From Mucilaginibacter sp. (GTDB taxonomy: Bacteria; Bacteroidota; Bacteroidia; Sphingobacteriales; Sphingobacteriaceae), in assembly GCA_028287895.1 (NCBI GenBank), contig JAQBOV010000076.1:1-64000 (forward strand): DNA of 64,000 nt, given 5' to 3'. The position numbers were made by a program, and so were the translations under genes. Each line of letters opens with the position of its first letter. The first letter of the stretch is position 1. Positions 26,725 through 35,186 of the stretch are shown piece after piece. Under the pieces are notes generated by a model, which saw only the letters and a list, made by a program, of their open reading frames with translations, had not been told where the DNA came from and did not search any database.

Positions 26725-26821
26725 AAACTGTTAGTGTTTAATGAACCGCCGTATGCCGAACGGCACGTACCTGTGGTGTGAGAGGACAGGTAAGGAAATA
26801 ATCCTTACCTTCCTACTCGAT
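26143..26821 (+). mobile_element. 3' remnant of a group II intron
   Basis: The piece contains the C-terminal part of the intron-encoded protein followed by the ribozyme 3' end. Domain V is at about 26743-26779 (GCCGAACGGC tip), domain VI at about 26782-26821, with stem AGGTAAGG/CCTTACCT (26788-26795 and 26803-26810) and a candidate bulged branch-point A at 26815. The intron ends CTACTCGAT, the usual 3' end of this bacterial class. The 5' intron half (domains I-III and most of IV) is missing. The lower stem of domain V appears damaged, so splicing is not expected. Confidence 0.8.
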
Positions 26822-26832
26822 TTTAAGATTCT

Positions 26833-27870
26833 TCAACTTGTCAATATTACTTTTAAAGCTTTTTCTTTCGCTGCGTTTCCAAAAGTTTCATAGGCATCAA
26901 TTACCTGGTCCAGTTTAAAATGATGTGTAATCAGATTATTAGGCTGTAGTTTTTTTGACTGAACGGTTTTTAACAACATAGGAGTAGTAACCGTATCTAC
27001 AAGCCGGGTAGTAATTGTTATATTTTGTGACCAAAGTGTTTCGAGGTGAAGGGTTACACTTTTACCATGAACTCCTACATTGGCAACATGCCCGCCCGGA
27101 GCTATAATTGATGTGCACAATTCAAATGTTGCAGGTATACCAACCGCTTCTATAGCGACATTAACCCCTTTTCCATTGGTAAGGCTCTTAATTTTCTCCA
27201 TTACATCAACGGTGCTGTTGTTAATGGTTTTAGTTGCACCGAAAGTTTTTGAAACACCCATCCGGTTATCATCCGAGTCTATCATTATAATTTCAGCAGG
27301 TGAATAAAATTGAGCTGTCAGCAATGCGGCCAAGCCTACCGGCCCGGCACCCACAATAGCTACTGTATCGCCTGGTTTCACTTGTCCGTTTAAAACACCA
27401 CATTCAAAACCTGTCGGTAAAATATCGCTTAACATTACCAGGGCCTCTTCATCTGCCCCTGCGGGGATATGATAGAGACTGTTATCTGCATGTGGTATTC
27501 TTACATATTCCGCCTGTGTACCATCAATTAAATGGCCCAGTATCCATCCTCCATCTTGGCAATGCGAATACATGCCTTTTTTACAATATTCGCATTTGCC
27601 GCACGAGGTAATGCAGGATATAATAACATGATCTCCTTTTTTGAAATTAGATACACCACTTCCAACTTCTTCTATTATGCCAACACCTTCATGACCAATG
27701 ATCCTTCCGTCTGTAACCTCCGGAACATCGCCTTTCATGATATGCAAGTCTGTTCCGCATATCGTTGTTTTCAGAATTTTTATGATAGCATCGGTTGGGG
27801 TCTTTATTGCTGGCTGCGGTTTATCTTCCCATGATTTTTTTCCGGGGCCATGATATACTAATGCCTTCAT
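26833..27870 (-). CDS. Zinc-dependent alcohol dehydrogenase
   Basis: Medium-chain NAD(P)-dependent dehydrogenase. Catalytic zinc ligands are in TTICGTDLH (Cys) and GHEGVG (His-Glu); the structural zinc loop is CGKCEYCKKGMYSHC; the Rossmann glycine motif is VAIVGAGPVGLAAL. The preferred start MKALVYHGPGKKSWED at 27870 matches the family and gives about 345 aa; an in-frame ATG at 27918 would add 16 residues. The sequence resembles broad-range secondary alcohol dehydrogenases such as the Cupriavidus ADH. It is a single gene, ending 11 nt from the intron remnant, which was inserted just beyond its 3' end. Confidence 0.92.
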   Translation of the reverse strand: MKALVYHGPGKKSWEDKPQPAIKTPTDAIIKILKTTICGTDLHIMKGDVPEVTDGRIIGHEGVGIIEEVGSGVSNFKKGDHVIISCITSCGKCEYCKKGMYSHCQDGGWILGHLIDGTQAEYVRIPHADNSLYHIPAGADEEALVMLSDILPTGFECGVLNGQVKPGDTVAIVGAGPVGLAALLTAQFYSPAEIIMIDSDDNRMGVSKTFGATKTINNSTVDVMEKIKSLTNGKGVNVAIEAVGIPATFELCTSIIAPGGHVANVGVHGKSVTLHLETLWSQNITITTRLVDTVTTPMLLKTVQSKKLQPNNLITHHFKLDQVIDAYETFGNAAKEKALKVILTS

Positions 27871-28045
27871 CAGCTTTAACGCTGATTGCGGTTCTTCGGG
27901 ATGCACTAACGTTTCCATAATTTAATCTGTTTACAGTTACCAATACCTGTACTACAAATATGCGGGCATACCGTTTTATATAAATGACGGGGATCACAAT
28001 TAAAGATGATTTATCCTGGCCTTCAATGCAAACAGCGGTAAAATC

Positions 28046-28077
28046 AAAAGCAGGTCACCTTTCGATGACCTGCTTTT
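28046..28077 (-). terminator. Strong terminator after the phospholipase C gene
   Basis: Perfect 12-bp inverted repeat AAAAGCAGGTCA (28046-28057) and TGACCTGCTTTT (28066-28077) with an 8-nt loop. It lies 24 nt beyond the phospholipase stop. The A/T ends make it usable in both directions. Confidence 0.8.
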
Positions 28078-28100
28078 AATACGTTCAATCTTATTGTTAA

Positions 28101-30671
28101 TCAAACGACTGCCTTACCCATAAACGGATCGCTATAACCAGACCTGCCTGTCTCTACCCGTCCTGCATATCTTTTTTCGAATGAATGATGCCCTGCTACT
28201 TTTACACTGAAATCATACCAGTAATGGCTTTTCTCGAGATTCAGGACCAATGTTGCCTTACCGGAAGGAGGCAGTACTTTTTTTTGGTTATTGCTATGAT
28301 AGGCATGGTCTGTTATTTCAACCTGCTGTGGCTTATTACTTAAATTGGTTACCACTACTTCCACATTGCCGGTCAGTTTTTTACTATTGGTGAGCGCGCG
28401 CTGGTAATCAAAATCAATCTCAACAGATGGATCTTCCGGGTTGCCTTTAAACTCACGGAAAAACCCATTTGGTCCGTATACCCTTAAATGATAATTCTTA
28501 TTCTCAAACTCATGGATTGGCCACTGGTCTGTTAAACTGTCGCCCGCCGTTAAGCCATAAGCCCAGGTGCGAACATTTTCAAAAGCTGTCTGGCCGTTTT
28601 CTTTTTGATGCAGGTAACTGCCCGGTGCATACACATTAAAAGGCGCGCCCGACGCTTTATTCCCCCATACCTTGCTGCCTGCTGCAAATTTTATTTCAAA
28701 TGCGGTTTGATCAGCGTTTAATCTGCCATCGGCATATAACTCGTAAGGTAAGGCGCATGACGGACGTATCCCCTTTTCCTGGCGAGGCAGGTAAGGCGAA
28801 GCATGCGGATCACGATTAGCCTGCGCTATTTCCTCTTCAGTAAGTAATTTATAATCAGACGGCAGCTTTTTGAATTGTGCCTTATGGATGCTTTCCACAA
28901 AAGCATCCTTGTTTACGAATTCAGGTTTGGCTATACCCTCGCCATGATAGGGCCTGAATACCGAAGTAAGGTTTCCGCATACCGTACGGCGCCAATCGCT
29001 GATATTAGGTTCGGTTACTTTTCTACCTGTTTTTTTGGATAAAAAGTCTTCCAGAAACTGCAGGGTAGAAGTATGATCAAAAACTTCCGAATTTACCCAT
29101 CCGCCTTTACTCCACGGCGAAGCAATAACCATTGGCACACGGAAGCCAAGGCCTATAGCACTTTCGCGATCATATTTTTCAGGGAATTCCTTTCTTGCCA
29201 ATTCCTGGCCCAGGGTGACAAATTCAACCCGGGTATCCATACCTTCTGAGACTTTTCCGGTGCCCGCCTTATGTGAATGAGGGGCTACAAAGGGGGGCAC
29301 ATGGTCAAAATAGCCATCATTTTCGTCGTAAGTAAGAATGAAAATGGTCTTTTTCCAAACCTCAGGATTTTGCGTCAGGATATCGATCACCTCGGATATA
29401 TACCATGCGCCGTACCAGGCCGAGCTTGGGTGGTCGCTGAAATTTTCGGGTGCGGTAAGCCAGGAAACTGTTGGCAGGCGGCCGGTTTTTACATCCTCCC
29501 TGAACTGGTGCAAAACATCACCCCTGGGTACCTGTACCTCACGTTTTGTGCCGTCATCGTCATAGGTTAAAGTAGTCAGCTCACGATGATGCGGGTCATT
29601 GGTATTGGTATTAAAAGCTTTTAAGTGCAGGCTCTTTTCGCGGTCGGTCAGCTTTTCGAACTGCCCCTGTTTATAGGTCTCCTTTTCTTTTTTTACCGCT
29701 TCCAGATATTGCTGCATTTCCTTGAGTTGTTTCTTTAGATGGTCGATCTGCGGGTCCCCGGCAGGCAGGGCATCTATCTTTTTTTTCAGCTCAGCTATTT
29801 TGGTGGGTAGTTCTACAGACCTTTTTTCCATGGCCAGCAGGTGTTTTTCATACAGGTGAATATGGTACTGCTCAAAAAACTCAAGGGCATTATCCTGGAA
29901 ATTTGATAACCAGGGATCTTCTTCTCCTTCAAAACCGGTATCAATGGCAACTTCGTTCTGATAGCATTTCCATGATATATGATGATCTTCCAGTCGTTCG
30001 GGAAAGGTTTTCCATTTCAAGGTACCATAGTCCATATCGTCATTCCATACATTGGCCTTTGAGTTTTCGTTCTGTTGTTCGCGTATGGTGCCTGTCCAAA
30101 AATAAAGTCTGTTTGGATTAGTGCCGGTTAATGATGAGCAGAAGTTTTGATCGCACACGGTAAAGGCATCGGCAAGCGCATAATAAAAGGGGATATCCTG
30201 GCGGTTATGGTAGCCCAGTGTTAAAGGCATATCGCGGTATTCTTTAATGCTGTTCTTTTTTTCGTTGAGCCATTGGTCAAATTTCCCGTCGTTACGTGCA
30301 TTCACCTGGTTGGCCCATGAGTGCGGCAGCGAACTCATCCAGGTCGCCTTCGTATTTTTTATGTCGAGATGAAATGGGGCATAGGTTTCTCCTTCGGCAT
30401 TGGATTGCAGCCATACCTTATTTTTGTTTGGCAGATCAATAGCTCGGGGGTCATTATAGCCACGGACGCCCTGTAGCGTACCGTAGGTATGGTCGAATGA
30501 CCGGTTTTCCTGCATCAGGATCACCACATGCTCAGCATCCAGGTAGGTACTTCCTTCGGGCGCATTGATTGCCATCGCTTTTTGGATAGATGCAGGTATC
30601 GCATTCGTAAGTCCGGCTGCTCCGGTCAGCAATGCTGCTTTTTTGAGAAAATCTCTTCTTGAATCACTCAT
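28101..30671 (-). CDS. Tat-exported phospholipase C (phosphoesterase family)
   Basis: Non-hemolytic-type phospholipase C that cleaves phosphatidylcholine-like lipids, acting outside the cytoplasm. The Tat signal is SRRDFLKKAALLTGAAGLT right after the start at 30671; upstream in-frame ATGs up to 30737 add an unrelated tail. The phosphoesterase domain opens with VVILMQENRSFDHTYGTLQGVRG (ENRSFDH is the family hallmark), then THDEND-like YDENDGYFDHVPPF and SPWSKGGWVN. Two C-terminal DUF756-type beta domains follow (about 660-855). An internal coiled-coil-like insert sits at about 255-305 (LKKQLKEMQQYLEAVKKEKE). The product has 856 aa, long for the family because of this insert. Confidence 0.93.
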   Translation of the reverse strand: MSDSRRDFLKKAALLTGAAGLTNAIPASIQKAMAINAPEGSTYLDAEHVVILMQENRSFDHTYGTLQGVRGYNDPRAIDLPNKNKVWLQSNAEGETYAPFHLDIKNTKATWMSSLPHSWANQVNARNDGKFDQWLNEKKNSIKEYRDMPLTLGYHNRQDIPFYYALADAFTVCDQNFCSSLTGTNPNRLYFWTGTIREQQNENSKANVWNDDMDYGTLKWKTFPERLEDHHISWKCYQNEVAIDTGFEGEEDPWLSNFQDNALEFFEQYHIHLYEKHLLAMEKRSVELPTKIAELKKKIDALPAGDPQIDHLKKQLKEMQQYLEAVKKEKETYKQGQFEKLTDREKSLHLKAFNTNTNDPHHRELTTLTYDDDGTKREVQVPRGDVLHQFREDVKTGRLPTVSWLTAPENFSDHPSSAWYGAWYISEVIDILTQNPEVWKKTIFILTYDENDGYFDHVPPFVAPHSHKAGTGKVSEGMDTRVEFVTLGQELARKEFPEKYDRESAIGLGFRVPMVIASPWSKGGWVNSEVFDHTSTLQFLEDFLSKKTGRKVTEPNISDWRRTVCGNLTSVFRPYHGEGIAKPEFVNKDAFVESIHKAQFKKLPSDYKLLTEEEIAQANRDPHASPYLPRQEKGIRPSCALPYELYADGRLNADQTAFEIKFAAGSKVWGNKASGAPFNVYAPGSYLHQKENGQTAFENVRTWAYGLTAGDSLTDQWPIHEFENKNYHLRVYGPNGFFREFKGNPEDPSVEIDFDYQRALTNSKKLTGNVEVVVTNLSNKPQQVEITDHAYHSNNQKKVLPPSGKATLVLNLEKSHYWYDFSVKVAGHHSFEKRYAGRVETGRSGYSDPFMGKAVV

Positions 30672-30682
30672 AGAAATTTGAA

Positions 30683-30775
30683 TATGCAAAGATGCGGATT
30701 TGCAAATTTGCAATGTTAATATAAGATTAATTATCAATCGTCATCTGAATATATGCACATCCGCACGTCTGCATA
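30683..30775. repeat. Inverted pair of 17-mers upstream of phospholipase C
   Basis: TATGCAAAGATGCGGAT (30683-30699) recurs inverted at 30759-30775 (plus strand ATCCGCACGTCTGCATA). The six outer bases on each side are identical and only the 5-nt centre differs. The copies flank 59 bases and could form a cruciform or be dispersed-repeat copies. Confidence 0.55.
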
Positions 30776-30782
30776 TTATTCA

Positions 30783-30920
30783 TTACCGTCCTGCAAAAAA
30801 CTCTTCACACAGCCAGAATGACAAGGTCATACCGTTCCCGCCAAGTCCGTTGATCACCGTTACCCCGGGCTGGGTTTCAATGATCAGTTCGGTTTGCCCG
30901 TTGGTCATTTTAGGGTATAT
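30783..30920 (-). pseudogene. C-terminal fragment of a FAD-dependent oxidoreductase
   Basis: The minus strand reads GIYPKMTNGQTELIIETQPG, then VTVINGLGGNGMTLSFWLCE and EFFAGR followed by a stop. This resembles the C-terminus of DadA-like FAD oxidoreductases of the TIGR03364 type (GLGGNGMTLSFGLAEE). Upstream of residue CGIY the frame is lost (TGA at about 30943 and an alternative frame ending in TLK). Members of that family are known next to phosphonate and phosphodiesterase genes, which fits the phospholipase C neighbour. Only about 45 codons remain. Confidence 0.5.
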
Positions 30921-30965
30921 GCCGCACAGGCAGCAAAACTTCCATATTCATCTTCCAAATATTTA

Positions 30966-30995
30966 TTGGTTTATAATGGCAAATTAATAGATTTG
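30966..30995 (+). promoter_or_regulatory. Bacteroidota-type promoter of the GH30 gene
   Basis: TAGATTTG (30988-30995) fits the -7 consensus TAnnTTTG exactly, with TTG (30966-30968) 19 nt upstream at the -33 position. The start codon at 31030 lies about 35 nt downstream. Confidence 0.6.
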
Positions 30996-31029
30996 AAAAT
31001 TAATCGAATCATCCCTATAAACCCTTAAT

Positions 31030-32499
31030 ATGAAAAGACGATTTACAGCGGTCTGTTTTACCTTTATGGCAACCGGCTTATTGATGACCGGTATAGCCAC
31101 TGCTCAAAAGGCTGCGCCGGAATTCTCTCTGAAAAATAAAACTGTAAAGGTGTACGTTACCGAAAAAGGTACTGATAACAAGATCACACCTACAGAAACG
31201 CTTCATTTTTCATCCAAACCTCAAACGGTTGAAACAGAAGTGGCCATATTTGTCGACCCTTCAAAGTCCTTTCAAACAATGCTGGGCATAGGCGGCGCTT
31301 TAACAGATGCTTCGGCTGAAGTTTTTTACAAATTGCCGAAAGACAAGCAAAAGGAATTGTTGACGGCCTATTATGATAAGAACAAGGGAATTGGTTACAC
31401 TTTGGGACGTACCAATATCCAAAGCTGTGACTTTTCAAGCGATACCTACAGCTATGTTAGCGAAGGTGATCGTTCATTGAAGACTTTCGATATCAGCCAT
31501 GATAAAAAATATCGCATCCCTTTTATTAAAGAGATCATTGCTGCCGCAGGTGGCAAGCTCACCTTGTTTGCCAGTCCATGGAGCCCGCCTGCATTTATGA
31601 AGACCAATAATGATGTTTTACATGGCGGCAAGCTTAAACCAGAGTTTGACCAGAGCTGGGCGAACTTTTATGTGAAATTCATTAAGGCTTATGAAAAGGC
31701 TGGTATACCCATCTGGGGTCTGTCGGTACAAAACGAGCCTATGGCCACCCAAAAATGGGAGTCGTGCATATATACTGCCGAAGAGGAACGGGATTTTGTA
31801 AAGAACTTCCTGGGGCCAACGCTGCATAAAGAAGGTATGGCAAGCAAAAAGCTGATCATTTGGGATCATAACCGGGATCTGATGTACCAGCGCGCCAGTA
31901 CAGTATTGGAAGATCCGGAAGCGGCGAAATATGTCTGGGGTGTGGGATACCATTGGTATGAGACCTGGACAGGTGCCGGCATGAACTTTGAAAATGAAAG
32001 ATTGGTTCATAGTGCCTTCCCTGGTAAAAACCTCCTATTTACCGAAGGTTGTGTAGAACTCTTTAATCCCGACAAGGTAAACGAATGGAGCATGGGCGAA
32101 AGATACGGGACGTCGCTGATCAATGACTTTAATGCCGGTACAGTAGGCTGGACAGATTGGAACATCCTGCTTGATGAAAAAGGTGGCCCCAACCATGTAG
32201 GTAATTTTTGTTTTGCCCCGGTTCATGCCGATACGAAAACCGGTAACATTACTTATACCAGTTCTTACTATTATCTCGGGCATTTCTCAAAATTCATACG
32301 CCCCGGCGCTAAACGCATAGCAAGTTCAGCCAGCCGGGATAAGCTGCTTACTACTGCCTATGTAAACCCCGATGGTAAAATTGCCGTTGTGGTGATGAAT
32401 AAAACAGACGAGAAAATAGAATACTATTTATGGATAAAGGGTAAAGCGGCAAAAGCAGCCAGCGCGCCTCATTCCATAGCTACATTGATAGTGGAGTAA
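31030..32499 (+). CDS. GH30-family glycoside hydrolase (glucosylceramidase-like)
   Basis: Secreted TIM-barrel glycosidase. A signal peptide ends near IATAQ (residue 26). The barrel opens with FQTMLGIGGALTDASAEVFYKL, typical of GH30. The acid/base Glu is E236 in SVQNEPMATQKWESC and the nucleophile is E339 in LLFTEGCVE. A small C-terminal beta domain (KLLTTAYVNPDGKIAVVVMNKTDEKIEYYL) completes the fold. At 489 aa it resembles GH30_1/GH30_3 enzymes with beta-glucosidase, beta-1,6-glucanase or glucosylceramidase activity; which one is not decided by the sequence alone. It is a single gene with its own promoter and terminator. Confidence 0.93.
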   Translation: MKRRFTAVCFTFMATGLLMTGIATAQKAAPEFSLKNKTVKVYVTEKGTDNKITPTETLHFSSKPQTVETEVAIFVDPSKSFQTMLGIGGALTDASAEVFYKLPKDKQKELLTAYYDKNKGIGYTLGRTNIQSCDFSSDTYSYVSEGDRSLKTFDISHDKKYRIPFIKEIIAAAGGKLTLFASPWSPPAFMKTNNDVLHGGKLKPEFDQSWANFYVKFIKAYEKAGIPIWGLSVQNEPMATQKWESCIYTAEEERDFVKNFLGPTLHKEGMASKKLIIWDHNRDLMYQRASTVLEDPEAAKYVWGVGYHWYETWTGAGMNFENERLVHSAFPGKNLLFTEGCVELFNPDKVNEWSMGERYGTSLINDFNAGTVGWTDWNILLDEKGGPNHVGNFCFAPVHADTKTGNITYTSSYYYLGHFSKFIRPGAKRIASSASRDKLLTTAYVNPDGKIAVVVMNKTDEKIEYYLWIKGKAAKAASAPHSIATLIVE

Positions 32500-32517
32500 A
32501 CATTAAAAGACTGCTGC

Positions 32518-32557
32518 AAAAAAGCCGGTCAGATTTATTTCTTACCGGCTTTTTTTA
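32518..32557 (+). terminator. Rho-independent terminator after the GH30 gene
   Basis: AAAAAAGCCGGT (32518-32529) pairs with ACCGGCTTTTTT (32544-32555) around a 14-nt loop; the right arm merges into the T-run. Confidence 0.85.
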
Positions 32558-32599
32558 TTAACCCCGGGGTCAACTGATCACTGATTGCTAACCCTGCTC

Positions 32600-32700
32600 C
32601 GTCCTGAGGCTCTTTGCCGGGCCGGCCAAACGGCTCTGATGCTTTGGAAACTTACAGTTAATGAGTTTCTCCAGGCGACCTTTAAATAGTTCTTTATCCT
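32600..32700 (-). pseudogene. Collapsed sixth MacB/FtsX permease: first and last codons joined
   Basis: On the minus strand from 32700 the sequence reads RIKNYLKVAWRN and then directly SLTVSFQSIRAVWPARQ. The first part equals the N-terminus shared by the neighbouring permeases (MIKNYLKIAWRN), with ATG changed to AGG; the second equals their C-terminus (LLTVSYQSIKAALANPV). About 770 codons between them are absent. It lies at the downstream end of the tandem array, so it is best explained as a sixth copy that lost its whole interior by deletion and then decayed (start codon lost, ANPVK altered to WPARQ). Confidence 0.75.
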
Positions 32701-32746
32701 GATGGTTAAATTCTAAATCTTAACCCCGCTGATGGCTAATGACCAA

Positions 32747-35152
32747 TCACTCGCTTCTCAAGCTCTTTACGGGGTTGGCCAAAGCAGCTTTTATACTTTG
32801 GTAGCTTACCGTTAGCAAGGTAATGAGGATCGCTCCGGCTGCTGTCGCTCCAAAGATCCACCAGGACAGCTCGGCGTGGTATTTGTAATTCTTTATCCAG
32901 CCAAACATAAAATAGTAAGCTACCGGAATAGCAATAGTTAGCGAGATAGTTACCAGTATTACAAATTCTTTAGACATTAAGCGCCATAGGCCAAACACGG
33001 ATGCGCCTAATACTTTTCGCACGCCAATTTCCTTGGTGCGCTGCTCAGCCATAAAGGAGGCCATACCGAACAAGCCCATGCAACTGATAAAAATAGCCAG
33101 GATAGTAAAGAAGCCTGCGAGCTTGCCAATGCGCTCTTCATCAGCAAATTTTTTGGCATATTCCTCATCCGTAAATTTATAGTCGAATGGACTGTCAGGA
33201 TCATACTTTTTGAAAATTGCTTCTATTTTAGTGATCGCATCATGCGCACCTATATTAGGGTTTATCCTGATATCTACAAAGCTGCCAGGGCCATCCAGCA
33301 TATGAAATATAGTTGGTTTAACCGCGTCATAAGGGGAGGACATGATCATGTCCTTAACCACACCGACCACTTTAAAATCCTTGCCCCATTTAATGATCTG
33401 GCCAAGCGGATTTTTAAAGCCCATAAATTTCACAGCTGCCTCATTCAATATCATACCGGATGAATCACTTAAAAAGCTTCTTGAAAAATCGCGCCCGCTA
33501 ATAATTTTCCATCCTGCTGTTTTTCCAAATTCATGAGTTATCGGGATGGTGCCAAAATCATCTTGCAAATTGGGGTCTTTTCCCCGCCAGGTCAAACCGC
33601 TGTTATTGGACCATACCCCTGTGATCGGGCTGCCTGATTCGGCCATCTCAACGATCGCTCCTGATTGCAGCAGGTCATTTCTTACTGCATTAAAATGCTT
33701 ATGGATGATCTCATTTTTCATTCCCAACTGGATCATCCCTGTACGCTGGTAACCAACAGGGCGGTTTTTAGAGAACTGAACCTGTCTGAAGACTATAATC
33801 GTACCGATGATCAAGGTAACCGAAACGGTAAATTGCAATACCACTAATAGCTGACGTGGCAAAGCAGCCAGGCGCCCCGCCTTGAAAGTGCCCTTGAGCA
33901 CTTTTACCGGTTGAAATGAGGACAGGTAAAAGGCAGGGTAACTACCTGCAATCAATCCTGTGATCAGGCTAAAGCTTATTCCTGTGATCCAGAATAATGG
34001 GCTTGCCCAAAGCACCGTCATCTTTTTATCGGCTACCTGGTTAAACCAGGGCAGGGTCAGTTGTACGATTACTATTGATAGCAGAAAAGCAAAACCAGCC
34101 ACCAGCAGTGATTCGCTAAAGAACTGGCTGATCAGTTGTTTGCGAAGTGAGCCTAATGTCTTACGGATACCTACTTCTTTGGCCCTTTTTTCGGACCGGG
34201 CCGTGCTCAGATTCATAAAATTGATACAGGCCAGCAGAAGTACAAAAACCGCGATAATGCTAAACATCCAGACAAATTGGATGGCCCCTCCGGTATTTAT
34301 CCCATTCTTAAATTCACTGTATAAATGCCATTTGCTCATCGGATGAAGGAAGATGGCTGCTTTAAAAGTAAGCCCAACCTTATCGCCATTTCCGCTGAGA
34401 CCGGCAATCTTCAAATCCTTAATACGTGCCGAAATTTTAGCTGCATCGGCTTTGGAATTAAGCTGCGCAAATATTTGCCACGAGTTGCTTCCCCATTGTG
34501 TTGCAGCATACTTTTTCAGGAATGGCTCGCTGGTCATGTACAGGTCCCATGGCGCTATGAATGTCAGATCTTTAAAATCGGTGCTGCCTGGTATATCCTG
34601 GTAAACTCCCGCAACTTTGACGGTCCAGGTATTATCGATTTTTATCATTTGAGACATCGGGTCGGTACCCCCAAAAAGCGCTTTCGCTACGGTTTCGGAA
34701 ATTAATATAGAGGTGGGATCATTTAGTGCTTTTCTGCTGCCTTTCAGCATCTTTAAGGTCAGCAGGTCCGGTGCTTCAGCCTGCATGTAACCACCCGGCT
34801 GGGTCAGTTTTTTATTACCATGTGACAGGATATGATCGCCTACCCAGGTAGATAGCACTACATATTTGAAATCCTTTGTATTACCCGTGTAATCCTGTCT
34901 AAGCTTTGTGCCCAACGGTATAGGCATCGCATTTTGTGTTCCGACGGTTCCATTGAAGGTTTGATGCTGCATGATCTGCACGATATGATCGTAGCTTCTA
35001 AAGTATTTGTTGAAGGATAATTCATCCCATATCCACAGGCCGATAAGCATAGCAACGGCCATGCCTACCGAGAGGCCTGCAACATTAATAAAGGTATGCG
35101 CCTTGTTTCTTAACAGGTTGCGCCAGGCGATTTTTAGATAGTTCTTTATCAT
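32747..35152 (-). CDS. MacB/FtsX-type ABC permease, array copy 1
   Basis: Large inner-membrane permease of the MacB_PCD/FtsX class. One N-terminal helix (about 18-40), a MacB-like periplasmic domain, a first FtsX block (about 285-430) with FMNLSTARSEKRAKEVGIRK, a second periplasmic domain and a second FtsX block (about 680-795) with MAEQRTKEIGVRKVLGAS. The 801 aa give eight predicted helices. The EVGIRK and EIGVRK segments are where such permeases contact their ATPase, but no ATPase gene lies anywhere in 32600-45300. The C-terminus ends VKSLRSE. It is separated by only 34 nt from the next copy upstream, so the copies may share transcripts. The substrate is unknown. Confidence 0.92.
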   Translation of the reverse strand: MIKNYLKIAWRNLLRNKAHTFINVAGLSVGMAVAMLIGLWIWDELSFNKYFRSYDHIVQIMQHQTFNGTVGTQNAMPIPLGTKLRQDYTGNTKDFKYVVLSTWVGDHILSHGNKKLTQPGGYMQAEAPDLLTLKMLKGSRKALNDPTSILISETVAKALFGGTDPMSQMIKIDNTWTVKVAGVYQDIPGSTDFKDLTFIAPWDLYMTSEPFLKKYAATQWGSNSWQIFAQLNSKADAAKISARIKDLKIAGLSGNGDKVGLTFKAAIFLHPMSKWHLYSEFKNGINTGGAIQFVWMFSIIAVFVLLLACINFMNLSTARSEKRAKEVGIRKTLGSLRKQLISQFFSESLLVAGFAFLLSIVIVQLTLPWFNQVADKKMTVLWASPLFWITGISFSLITGLIAGSYPAFYLSSFQPVKVLKGTFKAGRLAALPRQLLVVLQFTVSVTLIIGTIIVFRQVQFSKNRPVGYQRTGMIQLGMKNEIIHKHFNAVRNDLLQSGAIVEMAESGSPITGVWSNNSGLTWRGKDPNLQDDFGTIPITHEFGKTAGWKIISGRDFSRSFLSDSSGMILNEAAVKFMGFKNPLGQIIKWGKDFKVVGVVKDMIMSSPYDAVKPTIFHMLDGPGSFVDIRINPNIGAHDAITKIEAIFKKYDPDSPFDYKFTDEEYAKKFADEERIGKLAGFFTILAIFISCMGLFGMASFMAEQRTKEIGVRKVLGASVFGLWRLMSKEFVILVTISLTIAIPVAYYFMFGWIKNYKYHAELSWWIFGATAAGAILITLLTVSYQSIKAALANPVKSLRSE

Positions 35153-35186
35153 GATGTTTAAACTTTAACTAATTATTATTCACCAC

